DNA of 64,000 bases, from contig NZ_LGEC01000126.1 in NCBI RefSeq assembly GCF_001279585.1, forward strand, positions 124,001-188,000, given 5' to 3'. This document shows, in pieces, positions 26,307-35,514 of the stretch (the first letter of the stretch is position 1; the number at the start of each line of letters is the position of its first letter). The stretch is from Nocardiopsis sp. NRRL B-16309. Its GTDB lineage: Bacteria > Actinomycetota > Actinomycetes > Streptosporangiales > Streptosporangiaceae. The position numbers and the translations under genes were made by a program. Under the pieces are notes generated by a model that was not told the origin of the DNA, did no database searches, and was given only the letters and a program-made list of their open reading frames with translations.

Positions 26307-28094
26307 TCAGCGCTTGCCCGGGAGGAAGTCCTGGGCCTTGGACTTGATCCCCTGCGTCAGCACCGACCACGCCTCCGGGTCGCCCTTGGCCAGCGCCTGG
26401 GCCGTGCTCTCCATCTGGTCGAGCGTGGCGTGCGGCGGAATGGGCGGGATGGCCGGGTCGGTGACGAACTCCAGCAGCGTGGGCCGGTCGGCCGCCAGGG
26501 CCCGGCGCCAGGCGTCGCCCACCCCCTCCGGGGCGTCGATCCGGATGCCCTGCATGCCCAGGTTCTCGGCGAACCCGGCGTAGGACAGGTCGGGGATCCG
26601 CTGCGAGGGGATGAACTGCGGCGTTCCGCCCATCGCCCGCAGCTCCCAGGTGACCTGGTTGAGGTCGCCGTTGTTGAACACGGCCACGATCACCCGCGGG
26701 TCGTCCCACTCCTTCGCGTAGTGGGACATCGTGATCAGCTCGTTGAGCCCGCTCATCTGCATCGCCCCGTCGCCCACCAGCGCGATCACCGGGCGGTCGG
26801 GGTGCGCGAACTTCGCACCCGTGGCGTAGGGCGCGCCCGGGCACATCGTGGCGAGCGTGCCGGAGAGCGACCCGCGCATGCCCTGGCGGAAGCGCAGGTG
26901 CCGGGCGTACCAGTTCGCCGCCGACCCCGAGTCCGACGTGACGATCACGTCGTCGGGCAGCAGCGGCGACAGCTCGTGGCAGACGAGTTCGGGGTTGACC
27001 GGATCCGCCTCGACGTGCGCCCGCTGTTCGAGGACCTGCCACCACCGCTCGACGTTGTCCTCGATCTTCTCGCGCCAGGACCGGTCCGTCTTGCGTTCGA
27101 GCAGCGGCAGCAGCATCCGCAGCGACTCGGTGGCGTCTCCGACGAGGTTGCACTCGAACGGGTACCGCATGCCGAGCATCGTCGGGTCGATGTCGATCTG
27201 CACCGCCCGCGCCTGGTCGTACTCCGGCAGGAACTGGCTGTAGGGCAGGTTGGAGCCCACCACCAGCAGGGTGTCGCAGTCGCGCATCAGCTCGTAGGAC
27301 GGCCGGGTCCCGAGCAGGCCGATGGCGCCGGTGACGAAGGTCGGCTCGTCGGAGAGCACGTCCTTGCCCAGGAGGGCCTTGGCCACGCCGGCGCCGAGGA
27401 CGTCGGCGATCTCGGTGAGTTCCCGGTGGGCGCCGCGCGCCCCCTGCCCGGCCAGGATGGCGACCCGCTCCCCGGCATTGAGGATCTCCGCGGCCTGGGC
27501 CAGCCCCTCCGCGGAGGGCAGGACCTGGGCGCGCGAGACGCCGAGGCTGGAGGGCACCATCTTGAAGTCGTGCGTCGGCGGCGAGTACTCCAGCTCCTGC
27601 ACGTCGGACGGGATGATGACCGCGGTGACGGTCCGCCGCGTGATCGCCGTGCGGATCGCCCGGTCCAGCACGTTGGGCAGCTGCTCGGGGACCGTGACCA
27701 TGTGCAGGTAGTCGCCGGCGACGTCCTTGTACAGCGACATCAGGTCGACTTCCTGCTGGTAGGCGCCGCCCATCGCGCTGCGGTTGGTCTGCCCGATGAT
27801 CGCGACCACGGGGACGTGGTCGAGCTTCGCGTCGTAGAGGCCGTTGAGCAGGTGGATGGCGCCCGGCCCGGACGTGGCCGCGCAGACGCCGACGCGACCG
27901 GAGAACTTGGCGTAGCCGGTGGCCTCGAACGCCGCCAGCTCCTCGTGCCGGGACTGGATGAACTTGGGCTGGTTCTCGGCGCGCCCCCACGCGCCGAGCA
28001 GCCCGTTGATGCCGTCTCCCGAGTAGGAGAAGACGTGCTCGATCTCCCACTCCCGCAGGCGTGCCAGTACGTGGTCAGAGACCAACTCGGCCAT
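26307..28094 (-). CDS. Thiamine-diphosphate-dependent enzyme, pyruvate oxidase/dehydrogenase (PoxB) type
   Basis: 595 aa with the three domains of the family: PYR domain (catalytic Glu in QSRHEELAAFEA, residues ~48-59), a central nucleotide-binding-like domain, and PP domain with the GDG...NN motif (VGDGAMQMSG to VFNNGD). The sequence is closest in feel to pyruvate:quinone oxidoreductases, which turn pyruvate into acetate and CO2 at the membrane; acetolactate synthase or another 2-oxoacid decarboxylase is possible. The ATG has GGGAGAGGAAG before it. It is divergent from the next gene, with 280 bases between that show no gene. Confidence 0.82.
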   Translation of the reverse strand: MAELVSDHVLARLREWEIEHVFSYSGDGINGLLGAWGRAENQPKFIQSRHEELAAFEATGYAKFSGRVGVCAATSGPGAIHLLNGLYDAKLDHVPVVAIIGQTNRSAMGGAYQQEVDLMSLYKDVAGDYLHMVTVPEQLPNVLDRAIRTAITRRTVTAVIIPSDVQELEYSPPTHDFKMVPSSLGVSRAQVLPSAEGLAQAAEILNAGERVAILAGQGARGAHRELTEIADVLGAGVAKALLGKDVLSDEPTFVTGAIGLLGTRPSYELMRDCDTLLVVGSNLPYSQFLPEYDQARAVQIDIDPTMLGMRYPFECNLVGDATESLRMLLPLLERKTDRSWREKIEDNVERWWQVLEQRAHVEADPVNPELVCHELSPLLPDDVIVTSDSGSAANWYARHLRFRQGMRGSLSGTLATMCPGAPYATGAKFAHPDRPVIALVGDGAMQMSGLNELITMSHYAKEWDDPRVIVAVFNNGDLNQVTWELRAMGGTPQFIPSQRIPDLSYAGFAENLGMQGIRIDAPEGVGDAWRRALAADRPTLLEFVTDPAIPPIPPHATLDQMESTAQALAKGDPEAWSVLTQGIKSKAQDFLPGKR

Positions 28095-28374
28095 GGTGCT
28101 TCCTCTCCCGGGGGCCGAGGACCGGCCGTCGGGATCCCCCGTCTCGTCGCGCTCTTCTCCCGCGCGCCGTGCCCGCGCCGCGGGAGCCCTCTGTGGCCGC
28201 GACTACCCAGCCCGCGTGGACGCACACGTCCTCCCGCCGAATCCGTGACCGCGCGTGTCGTGCCCGAACACAGGAACGTTTGTGCCCGGGGCTGGCGGTT
28301 AGTGGGGCGCATAGGGCGCCCGCGGCGGGATGGCCCGGGCCCGGCAGCGCACACCGGTCGGAGGGGGAACTCAC

Positions 28375-31300
28375 ATGGCCACGGAACCGGATCGGCTCCC
28401 CCGGGACGGCGCGGGGGCGGACACCGGCTCCCTGTTCCGGGACCTGGAGGCACGGGTGGACGGCGAGGTGCGGTTCGACGCGGGCACACTGGCCGCGTAC
28501 TCGACGGACGCCTCCAACTACCGCCGGGTCCCGATCTGCGTGGTCGCCCCGGCCACCGTGGAGGACGGGGCCGAGGCGGTGGCCGTGTGCCGCGAGCACG
28601 GCGCCCCGGTGCTCTCCAGGGGCGGGGGCACGAGCCTGGCCGGGCAGACCGTCAACCACGCGGTCGTGCTCGACTGGTCCAAGTACTGCGACGGCATCCT
28701 CGACGTCGATCCCGAGGCGCGCACGGCGCTGGTGGAGCCGGGCGTGGTCCTGGACGCGCTCAACGCCCGCGCGGGCGAGGCCGAACGCGGCCTGGGTTTC
28801 GGCCCGCGCCCCTCCACCCACGGCCAGTGCACGCTCGGCGGGATGATCGGCAACAACTCCTGCGGAGCCAGCGCGCAGGCCTACGGCAAGACCGTGGACA
28901 ACATCCTCCGGCTGGAGGTGCTGACCTACGACGGGTGCCGGATGTGGGTGGGCCCCACCTCGGACGAGGAGTACGAGCGGATCCTGGCGGAGGGCGGTCG
29001 CCGCGCCGAGATCCACCGCGAACTGCGCGCGCTGCGGGACGAGTACGCCCTGGCGATCCGGCGGCGCTTCCCCGACATCCCCCGGCGCGTCTCGGGCTAC
29101 AACCTGGACTCCCTGCTGCCGGAACAGGGGTTCGACGTCGCCGCGGCGCTCACGGGCTCGGAGGGCACCCTGGCGACGGTGCTGCGCGCGGAGGTGCGCC
29201 TGGTCGAGCACCCGCAGGCCTCGGCGCTCGTGGTGTGCGGGTTCGAGGACGTCTTCGCGGCGGCCGACGCCGTTCCCGAGGTCCTGGAGTACGATCCGTA
29301 CGCTCTGGAGGGGCTGGACGACAAGCTCATCGACTACGAGGTCCGCAAACAGCTGCACCCCGAGGCGGTGCGGCGGATGCCCGAGGGCGCCGGATGGCTG
29401 ATGGTCCAGTTCGGCGGCGCCGACCGCGAGGAGGCCGCCGAACGCGCCAGGGAGTTCACGCACACGTCGAAGGCCGTGCGGCGCGGGGACGTGCTCGTGG
29501 TCGACGACCCCGGTGACCAGGCCCGCATGTGGCAGGCGCGCGAGGCCGGGCTGGGAGCCACGGCCCGCGTCCCGGGCGAGGCCGACACCTGGCCGGGCTG
29601 GGAGGACTCCGCGGTGGCGCCGGAACACTTCGGCGACTACCTGCGGGACCTGCACGCGCTGATGGAGGAGTTCGACTACGCGTACCGGTCGTCGTTCTAC
29701 GGACACTTCGGCCACGGGTGCCTGCACACGCGGGTCCCCTTCGACCTGAAGTCGCCCGAGGGCGTGGACGCCTACCGCCGCTTCGCCGAACGGGCCGCCG
29801 ACCTGGTGGTCGGCTACGGGGGGTCGCTCTCGGGCGAGCACGGCGACGGTCAGTCCCGCGCCGAGTTCTGGCCCCGGATGTTCGGCTCCGAGCTGATGCC
29901 CGCGTTCGCCGAGATGAAGCGGATCTTCGACCCCGACGACCGGATGAACCCGGGCCGGCTCGTGCCTCCCGGCGGCGGGCGGCCCAGCCCGCTCGACGCG
30001 GACCTGCGCCTGGGCCCGGCCCGCCGGCCCTTCGAACCCGACACCTACTTCGGCTACCCGCACGACGACCGCTCCTTCGACCGGGCCGTTCAGCGCTGCG
30101 TGGGCGTGGGCAAGTGCCGCACGGAGTCCGGCGGGGTCATGTGCCCGAGCTACCGCGTCACCGGGGAGGAGGAGCACTCCACCCGTGGACGCGCCCGGCT
30201 GCTCTCCGAGATGCTGCGCGGCGACCTGGTCGAGGACGGGTGGCGCTCCGACCGGGTGGAGGGCGCCCTGGACCTGTGCCTGGCGTGCAAGGGCTGCAAG
30301 ACCGACTGCCCGGTGAACGTCGACATGGCGACCTACAAGGCCGAGTTCCTCGCCCACCGCTACGAGGGCCGGGTGCGCCCGGCCTCGCACTACGCGCTGG
30401 GATGGCTGCCGCTGTGGGCCAGGGCCGGATCGCTGGCACCGGAGGCGGCCAACGTCCTCAGCGCCTGGCCGCTGCTGACCGGTATCGGCAAGCGCCTCGC
30501 CGGGCTGGCACGGGAGCGCCCGGTTCCGGCGATCGCCCCCCGGCGCTTCAGCGACGCCCTGCGCCGGCGCGGGAGCCGCGGGGGCGAACGCGGCGAGGTC
30601 GTACTGTGGCCCGACACGTTCACCGAGAACTTCCATCCCGCGATCGGCGCCGCCGCGGTCCGGGTCCTGGAGTCCGCGGGGTTCCGCGTCCGGGTCCCTC
30701 CGCGCACACCGTGCTGTGGGCTGACCTGGATCTCCACCGGGCAGCTCGGGGTGGCGCGCCGGGTGCTGCGGCGGACCCTGCGCCTGCTGCGGGACGACAT
30801 CCGCGCCGGGACGCCGATCGTGGGACTGGAACCCTCGTGCACGGCGGTGCTGCGCTCCGACGCGGTCGAGCTGTTCCCCGACGACGACCTCGCCACCGGG
30901 CTGCGGGACAACGTCCACACCCTCGCCGAGTTCCTGCACGAGTACGCGCCCGACTGGGAGCCGCCGCGCCTGGACCGGGTCGCCGTCGCCCAGCCGCACT
31001 GCCACCAGCACGCCGTCCTGGGCTTCGACGAGGACGCCCGGCTGCTGGAGCGCACCGGCGCCGAGGTGGACGTCCTCGACGCGGGGTGCTGCGGGCTGGC
31101 CGGCGACTTCGGCTTCGAGGACGGCCACTACGCCGTGTCGATGTCCGTGGCCGAACAGGGCCTGCTCCCCGCGGTCCGCGCGGCGGACTCCCGCGCCCTG
31201 CTGCTGGCGGACGGGTTCAGCTGTCGGACCCAGATCGAGCAGTCCGGGGTCGGGCGCCAGGCCGTGCACCTGGCCGAGGCGCTGGACCTGGCCCAGCGCG

Positions 31301-31431
31301 GACAACTGCCCGAGGAGCGTCCGGAACGTGCGGCCACGAGGTTCGCCGCGCCGCGCACGGTGCCCGACTACGACGCCGAGGCCCTGGCCGAGGAGGCCGT
31401 GCGGGTCGGCCGCCAGGTGGGCCGGACATGA
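28375..31431 (+). CDS. FAD-linked oxidase fused to Fe-S/CCG domains (D-lactate or glycolate dehydrogenase type)
   Basis: 1018 aa. An N-terminal FAD-binding domain (RGGGTSLAGQTV, SCGASAQAYGKTVDN) and FAD-oxidase C domain (ending GEHGDGQSR, FDPDDRMNPGR) are followed by a 4Fe-4S ferredoxin-like part (MCPSYRVTGEEEHSTRGRAR; CLACKGCKTDCPVNV) and two CCG domains (TPCCGLTW, GCCGLAGDF). This combines GlcD- and GlcF-like subunits in one chain, as in actinobacterial Dld-type enzymes. The substrate is a 2-hydroxy acid by analogy. The ATG has GGAGGGGG before it and the stop overlaps the next start. Confidence 0.85.
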   Translation: MATEPDRLPRDGAGADTGSLFRDLEARVDGEVRFDAGTLAAYSTDASNYRRVPICVVAPATVEDGAEAVAVCREHGAPVLSRGGGTSLAGQTVNHAVVLDWSKYCDGILDVDPEARTALVEPGVVLDALNARAGEAERGLGFGPRPSTHGQCTLGGMIGNNSCGASAQAYGKTVDNILRLEVLTYDGCRMWVGPTSDEEYERILAEGGRRAEIHRELRALRDEYALAIRRRFPDIPRRVSGYNLDSLLPEQGFDVAAALTGSEGTLATVLRAEVRLVEHPQASALVVCGFEDVFAAADAVPEVLEYDPYALEGLDDKLIDYEVRKQLHPEAVRRMPEGAGWLMVQFGGADREEAAERAREFTHTSKAVRRGDVLVVDDPGDQARMWQAREAGLGATARVPGEADTWPGWEDSAVAPEHFGDYLRDLHALMEEFDYAYRSSFYGHFGHGCLHTRVPFDLKSPEGVDAYRRFAERAADLVVGYGGSLSGEHGDGQSRAEFWPRMFGSELMPAFAEMKRIFDPDDRMNPGRLVPPGGGRPSPLDADLRLGPARRPFEPDTYFGYPHDDRSFDRAVQRCVGVGKCRTESGGVMCPSYRVTGEEEHSTRGRARLLSEMLRGDLVEDGWRSDRVEGALDLCLACKGCKTDCPVNVDMATYKAEFLAHRYEGRVRPASHYALGWLPLWARAGSLAPEAANVLSAWPLLTGIGKRLAGLARERPVPAIAPRRFSDALRRRGSRGGERGEVVLWPDTFTENFHPAIGAAAVRVLESAGFRVRVPPRTPCCGLTWISTGQLGVARRVLRRTLRLLRDDIRAGTPIVGLEPSCTAVLRSDAVELFPDDDLATGLRDNVHTLAEFLHEYAPDWEPPRLDRVAVAQPHCHQHAVLGFDEDARLLERTGAEVDVLDAGCCGLAGDFGFEDGHYAVSMSVAEQGLLPAVRAADSRALLLADGFSCRTQIEQSGVGRQAVHLAEALDLAQRGQLPEERPERAATRFAAPRTVPDYDAEALAEEAVRVGRQVGRT

Positions 31432-32540
31432 GCGCCGCGACGGATCCGCGGGTCACCGACGTGGAGGCGGCCGTCTACACCGTGCCCACCGACCGGCCCT
31501 CGGCGGACGGCACGCTCGCGTGGGACTCGACCACCATGGTGCTCGTCCGTGTGCGCGGAGGCGGGCTGGAAGGGCTCGGCTGGACCTACGGGCCGCCCGC
31601 GTGCGCGTCCGTCGTCCGGGACCAGCTCGCCGACCAGGTCCGGGGACGGCCGGTCCTGGACGTGCCCGCCGCGCTGGAGGCGATGATCCGCTCGGTGCGC
31701 AACGCGGGCCGCCCGGGCGCGGTCGGCTACGCGGTGTCGGCCGTGGAGACCGCGCTGTGGGACCTCAAGGCCAGGGTGCTCGGACTGCCCCTGTACCGCC
31801 TGCTCGGCGCGAGCCGGACGGGCGCGCCGCTCTACGGCAGCGGTGGGCTGACCAGCTACACCGACGACGTGATGCGCGCGCAGCTCTCCCACTGGGTCCA
31901 CGAGCAGGGCTTCCCCCGGGTCAAGATCAAGATCGGCGAGGACTGGGGCGCCCGGGAGCGCCGGGACCTGGAACGGCTCTCGATCGCGCGCGAGGTGATC
32001 GGCCCGGACGCGGAGCTCTTCGCCGACGCGAACGGCGCCTACTCCGACAAGCAGGCGATCAGGCTCGCGGGCGCGCTGGCCGACCTGGACGTGCGCTGGC
32101 TGGAGGAGCCCGTCTCGTCCGACGACCTGGACGGTCTCCGGCGCGTGCGGGGCGGGGTCCCTGCGGACGTGGCGGCGGGAGAGTACGGGATCGACCTCAC
32201 CTACTTCCAGCGGATGTGCGCGGCGGGGGCGGTGGACTGCCTCCAGGTGGACATCACCCGGTGCGGCGGCCTCCTGGAGTTCCTGCGCGCGGCGACCGTG
32301 GCCGCCGCGCACGGATTGGAGGTGTCGGCGCACTGCGCGCCCTACCTGCACCGCCACGCGGTCCTGCCGCTGCCCAACCTGCGGCACGTGGAGTGGTTCC
32401 ACGACCACGTCCGGATCGAGACGCTCTTCTTCGAGGGCGCGGACCCGCCGGTCGACGGCGTGCTGTACCCGGACCCCGACCGCCCGGGACTCGGCCTGGA
32501 CCTCAGGGAGGCGGACGCGGACGCCTACCGCGCGGGCTGA
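31428..32540 (+). CDS. Enolase-superfamily (mandelate racemase/muconate lactonising) enzyme
   Basis: 370 aa. The catalytic KxK pair is Lys166/Lys168 (VKIKIG); metal ligands are Asp200 (FADANGAY), Glu226 (LEEPVS) and Glu252 (AAGEYG); a conserved His302 (SAHCAPYLHRH) follows. It abstracts a proton alpha to a carboxylate; sugar-acid dehydration is the commonest activity of such proteins, but the substrate is not predictable here. Coupled by an ATGA overlap to the FAD/Fe-S dehydrogenase, so both may act in one sugar-acid or hydroxy-acid pathway. Confidence 0.83.
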   Translation: MSAATDPRVTDVEAAVYTVPTDRPSADGTLAWDSTTMVLVRVRGGGLEGLGWTYGPPACASVVRDQLADQVRGRPVLDVPAALEAMIRSVRNAGRPGAVGYAVSAVETALWDLKARVLGLPLYRLLGASRTGAPLYGSGGLTSYTDDVMRAQLSHWVHEQGFPRVKIKIGEDWGARERRDLERLSIAREVIGPDAELFADANGAYSDKQAIRLAGALADLDVRWLEEPVSSDDLDGLRRVRGGVPADVAAGEYGIDLTYFQRMCAAGAVDCLQVDITRCGGLLEFLRAATVAAAHGLEVSAHCAPYLHRHAVLPLPNLRHVEWFHDHVRIETLFFEGADPPVDGVLYPDPDRPGLGLDLREADADAYRAG

Positions 32541-32680
32541 GTCGGGACCCGTTCGGAGTACTCCCGGTGACCGGATACGATCGGAGGCGAAGCGGGTCGC
32601 CCAGTGCGGGAGCCCCTTCCCGCCCAGGTGAATCGGTTCGCTCCGGTTCTCAGGATGCGGTAGAGTTCCTCCCGGAACGA

Positions 32681-32754
32681 GGGCGTATAGCTCAGTCGGT
32701 TAGAGCGCATCCCTGATAAGGATGAGGCCCCAGGTTCAAGTCCTGGTACGCCCA
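32681..32754 (+). tRNA. tRNA-Ile (GAT)
   Basis: 74 nt. Acceptor stem GGGCGTA pairs with TACGCCC; the D-arm is GCTCAGTCGGTTAGAGC; anticodon stem CATCC/GGATG encloses GAT at 32715-32717; the T-arm is CAGGTTCAAGTCCTG. CCA is not encoded. It is the standard gyrA-linked tRNA and the integration site of the element to the right. Confidence 0.97.
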
Positions 32755-32757
32755 CAC
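32713..32757. repeat. attL: Left attachment-site repeat (45 bp, in the tRNA-Ile 3' half)
   Basis: Identical to 49583-49627 over 45 bases, from the anticodon loop to just past the discriminator base. The left copy completes the functional tRNA. Confidence 0.95.
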
Positions 32758-32771
32758 AGTTTGTGCAGTTC

Positions 32772-32815
32772 AGAGCCTTGTTCTCCACCTCGGAGAGCAG
32801 GGCTCTTCCTCTTTT
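32772..32815 (+). terminator. Intrinsic terminator after tRNA-Ile, supplied by the element
   Basis: A 15-pair stem with two G-U pairs (32772-32786 with 32792-32806), a 5-base loop, then a T-rich tract (TCCTCTTTT). It lies 18 bases beyond the tRNA. Confidence 0.82.
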
Positions 32816-32901
32816 GACCGTCATCTGACCGTGGGACCCCACGGCATCCCCTGTCAGAGCCCGCACTCCCCCGGCACTGAGCGGCACCGGCCGGACGCCA
32901 A

Positions 32902-32931
32902 GTCGACAACAGATCGAATCGCTATGTCGAC
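32902..32931. repeat. GTCGAC pair spaced 24 bp
   Basis: GTCGAC at 32902 and 32926, three octamers apart, just at and inside the 3' end of the HTH gene. It belongs to the GTCGAC family noted elsewhere. Confidence 0.5.
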
Positions 32932-33173
32932 TCGACTCTAGCCGACGCTCCCCTGGCCGGTAGCGGCACGCCCAGCAGCTCCAGGAGCTCTGCGGTGACT
33001 ACCCGGTAGGTTCCGCCGTAGCGGAGCAGCCGGCAGGGGAACTCACCGCGCCTCGCAAGTTCGTAGGCCATCGTCCGACCCATGTGCAGGGCACGGGCGG
33101 CCGTCATCAGGTCCACCGCCGCCGGCAGGTCGTACAGCTCTCGGATCGTGAAGGCCTTGCTCTCCTCGGTCAC
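32922..33173 (-). CDS. Small helix-turn-helix protein, excisionase-like
   Basis: 83 aa. The MerR/excisionase-type wing-helix fold is suggested by PAAVDLMTAARALHMGRTMAYELARRGEFPCRLLRYGGTYRV (shown here only as a span, about residues 14-54; key parts AARALHMGRTMAYEL and PCRLLRYG), a standard DNA-binding-domain excisionase pattern. The GTG start has GGGAGAG in front. Near the left attachment site and on the same strand as the integrase, it is the likely Xis or a directionality regulator. Confidence 0.75.
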   Translation of the reverse strand: MTEESKAFTIRELYDLPAAVDLMTAARALHMGRTMAYELARRGEFPCRLLRYGGTYRVVTAELLELLGVPLPARGASARVEST

Positions 33174-33333
33174 TGCTCTCCCGCGCGTTGGCTTCGTCGT
33201 CAAGGGGAGTAAGCCTCCACAGCCACAGCTTGTGACATCGTTGTCGGCCCCGAGCGCCTTCGCTGGTTCGAGAAAGTTGTAGCTTCGCCGTCCGACCCGG
33301 AACGAAAGCGCTTCGAACTGTCGTGATGTAGGT

Positions 33334-34581
33334 ATGACACGGACACACGACGCACCGGACCGGGCTATGAAGAACGAGGAACAGGGGCCGACGGAGGCCG
33401 AGATCGAGGCATGGCAGCGAGAGGACTTCTTCCTGCCTGCGGACGAGGCCACGCCTGAGACACATCCCTCCCTCTACAACATCTCGGCGGGACTGATGAT
33501 GTTCACTGGTGTGGTCCGCCCTTTGGAACCCCAGCTTCCCGACTATGTCACCATCCCGATGGTTCATGCCTCCGCGGAATTGGTCGTCCAAGTCAGCAAG
33601 TGGAATGTCCTCTGGGAAGCAGGCCAGTTCCGCCGAAGGTTCTTCAGCGGCGACGACCTCCCCGAGCCGATCGCCAAGATCGCCGAACTTGGCGACATCA
33701 ACACGATCCTTGTCCCGCATACCCGGTCTCGGTACTTCGAGTATGCACCGCTGCTTCACCTGTTGCCGAAGGCCACCTTGGATCGCTTTGGTTTGCCCCT
33801 CTTGCGCCGAGGCCAGTGGCCGTTCCTGGCAGACCACAGCGATGCTGACCGCTTTCTGCCTGCGGACTTCGAACAGCGCCTGGCGAAAGCATGGGCATGG
33901 TCGGTCTGGCCGAACATCAACTCTGGCTCACCGATGCAAGCGTTCTCCGGCGATGATCCGATTCGGGTGCTATCGCACAACCTCAACTACTGGATCCCGC
34001 CGGTCACGAAAGTCATCCAGGACACTCTTGGGCAGTTCCCAGAGGTCGATGAGGGTAAGACGGTCGGTCCGGTTCCTCTTGAGGACGGGAGTTTTCTTCC
34101 GGGTGCCGTTACAGGAAATCCGCGCCAAGGCGGCTCCGTGTGGACAGGGAGGGAGGAGGCTGTAGAGATGGTGGCCGCCACGGTAGAAGCAGCTGATGCA
34201 ACCGGCCACTTGAGAGACATCCTGGACGCCGTGCGTTCCCACCGGGTCGAGGATGACTTCTCCAACCGGTGGTCGTACGCCCGTGAAGACTTCGAGCGTA
34301 AGCTCTACCGCAAACGAAGCAAGGTGCAGGTCCGCTTCGTGGAGTTGACCGACACCATCCCGGTGCAGGGCCCTGAGAGCGATGTCTTGGGCAAGCTCGT
34401 CACCAGCGACTTCCTCGCACTCCTGAACGAGAAGCAGCGGGAGGTCGTCGTCTTGCTCAGTAGCGGATTCCGCCAGCACGAGATCGCCGAGAAACTCGGC
34501 TACGCCAACCACAGTCCGATTTCCAAGCGACTCGCCCAGGTCCAGCGGAAGGCTGTGGAGTTCTTCGGGCTGGACAAGTGA
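33334..34581 (+). CDS. Protein of unknown function with C-terminal sigma-region-4-like HTH
   Basis: 415 aa. I do not recognise the first ~340 residues, which are soluble and acidic with many aromatic residues (EAWQREDFFLPADEATPE; VSKWNVLWEAGQFRRRFFSGDD). The last ~55 residues resemble a sigma-70 region 4 or LuxR-type HTH (NEKQREVVVLLSSGFRQHEI, then EKLGYANHSPISKRLAQVQ). It may be an element-encoded transcription regulator. ATG 33334 is used; ATG 33367 (MKNEEQGPTE) is an alternative. Base composition is less GC-rich than in the origin genes. It is transcribed divergently from the HTH gene. Confidence 0.65.
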   Translation: MTRTHDAPDRAMKNEEQGPTEAEIEAWQREDFFLPADEATPETHPSLYNISAGLMMFTGVVRPLEPQLPDYVTIPMVHASAELVVQVSKWNVLWEAGQFRRRFFSGDDLPEPIAKIAELGDINTILVPHTRSRYFEYAPLLHLLPKATLDRFGLPLLRRGQWPFLADHSDADRFLPADFEQRLAKAWAWSVWPNINSGSPMQAFSGDDPIRVLSHNLNYWIPPVTKVIQDTLGQFPEVDEGKTVGPVPLEDGSFLPGAVTGNPRQGGSVWTGREEAVEMVAATVEAADATGHLRDILDAVRSHRVEDDFSNRWSYAREDFERKLYRKRSKVQVRFVELTDTIPVQGPESDVLGKLVTSDFLALLNEKQREVVVLLSSGFRQHEIAEKLGYANHSPISKRLAQVQRKAVEFFGLDK

Positions 34582-34944
34582 TGGCAGGACATCTGTCGGT
34601 GTCTCTGGTGGGCGCTGTGCCGGCGTGCGCTAACGGCGTAGGCCAGCCAAAGCAACGGAATCGCGAGTGCCTTCCAGGATCTGATCGGTCTGTGCCACGT
34701 GTTGACTCCGGCTGTCGAGGACGCGATGGACTCAAAATTTTTCGGGGAAATGGGCAGAACGGGGGACACAGACGGCCCCGCGTTCTATGCTGGCATGTGG
34801 TCGGTTTCGTGAGCCCACACGGAACTGGCCCAAGCATGACGCGCCGACCCGACACCCGGCCTTCGTGGTTGAGACCGACACCGCCCGACTGAAGGCTGCG
34901 TCTTCGTGTTGGCACGCTCTTAACCGATTTTAGAAGGCTTCGTC
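34582..34944. other. 363-base gap
   Basis: No clear gene. It contains short AT-rich patches (AAAATTTTTCGG near 34735) and an AGAAGG ribosome site at its right end belonging to the small gene that follows. Confidence 0.5.
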
Positions 34945-35100
34945 ATGCTTAATTACCTCGTTCTCTTCCTGCTTTCCCTCTTGGCTTCAGTCTTCGGCGT
35001 TTTAGTCGCTCGGGAATCTGAGCAACCGTGGGGGGTATCCCTTCTTACAGGGTTGGGCCTGTTCCTCGGAGCGCTTGCAGCTTTTGCCTTCGTGGTGTAG
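34945..35100 (+). CDS. 51-aa membrane hairpin peptide
   Basis: The peptide starts MLNYLVLFLLSLLASVFG and has two hydrophobic helices (about residues 3-22 and 32-50) joined by the polar turn ARESEQPWG. An AGAAGG ribosome site lies seven bases before the ATG. It resembles small two-helix membrane proteins of unknown function or short holin-like peptides. No family is recognised. Confidence 0.55.
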   Translation: MLNYLVLFLLSLLASVFGVLVARESEQPWGVSLLTGLGLFLGALAAFAFVV

Positions 35101-35282
35101 CAATCCATCGCTGCCCTAGTCGCGCGGTTGGGTTGTGCATGGTGTGATCAGGGCAGAAGTGCTGCGCCGGGTGTGATGCAAGATCCGTGGCGACCCTCTG
35201 GCCAAATGGGACAGAGCATCTCCGGCCCGTCGCCAGGCGGTCGGTTTGCGTCGATCCGTTCGGGTCGGTCTTGGGCATGCGA

Positions 35283-35309
35283 CGGCCCCCGGTCATCGAC
35301 CGGGGGCCG
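35283..35309 (-). terminator. GC-rich hairpin downstream of the DUF397 gene
   Basis: A 12-bp perfect stem (CGGCCCCCGGTC and its complement) with a 3-base loop, 20 bases beyond the stop of the minus-strand DUF397 gene. No T run follows. Confidence 0.65.
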
Positions 35310-35328
35310 CATGTGTGTTCATGGCGCG

Positions 35329-35514
35329 TCAGCGGCGGTGCATCTCGGCGCTGCTGAGGAACGCCGCCCATTCGGTGAGCCCGAACCTCAGGTGTCCGAG
35401 GCCGGGGTTCTGCGAGTCGCGTACCGCGGCACCGCTGGGCACGTCGGCGACCTCGACGCAGTTGTTTCGGTCGCCGCTGTAGCTACTCTTGCGCCAGTTC
35501 TGCGGGCTCTGCAT
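35329..35514 (-). CDS. DUF397 protein
   Basis: 61 aa. The family core is complete: NWRKSSYSGDRNNCVEVAD, then AAVRDSQNPG and the final EWAAFLSS. DUF397 proteins are small partners of Scr1-type XRE regulators in actinobacteria; BldB/AbaA-like developmental loci and proposed toxin-antitoxin-like pairs are described. It overlaps the regulator gene by 32 bases, so the two are co-expressed. Confidence 0.92.
   Translation of the reverse strand: MQSPQNWRKSSYSGDRNNCVEVADVPSGAAVRDSQNPGLGHLRFGLTEWAAFLSSAEMHRR

Noticed and set aside
26307..28094. Acetolactate synthase (ilvB) assignment
   Set aside because: No small-subunit gene beside it and motifs look more like the pyruvate oxidase branch; not excluded without alignment.
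26301..29516. 1071-codon plus-strand frame over the TPP enzyme and FAD oxidase
   Set aside because: Runs antisense through one certain gene and out of frame through another; Arg/Gly/Pro-rich with no motif.
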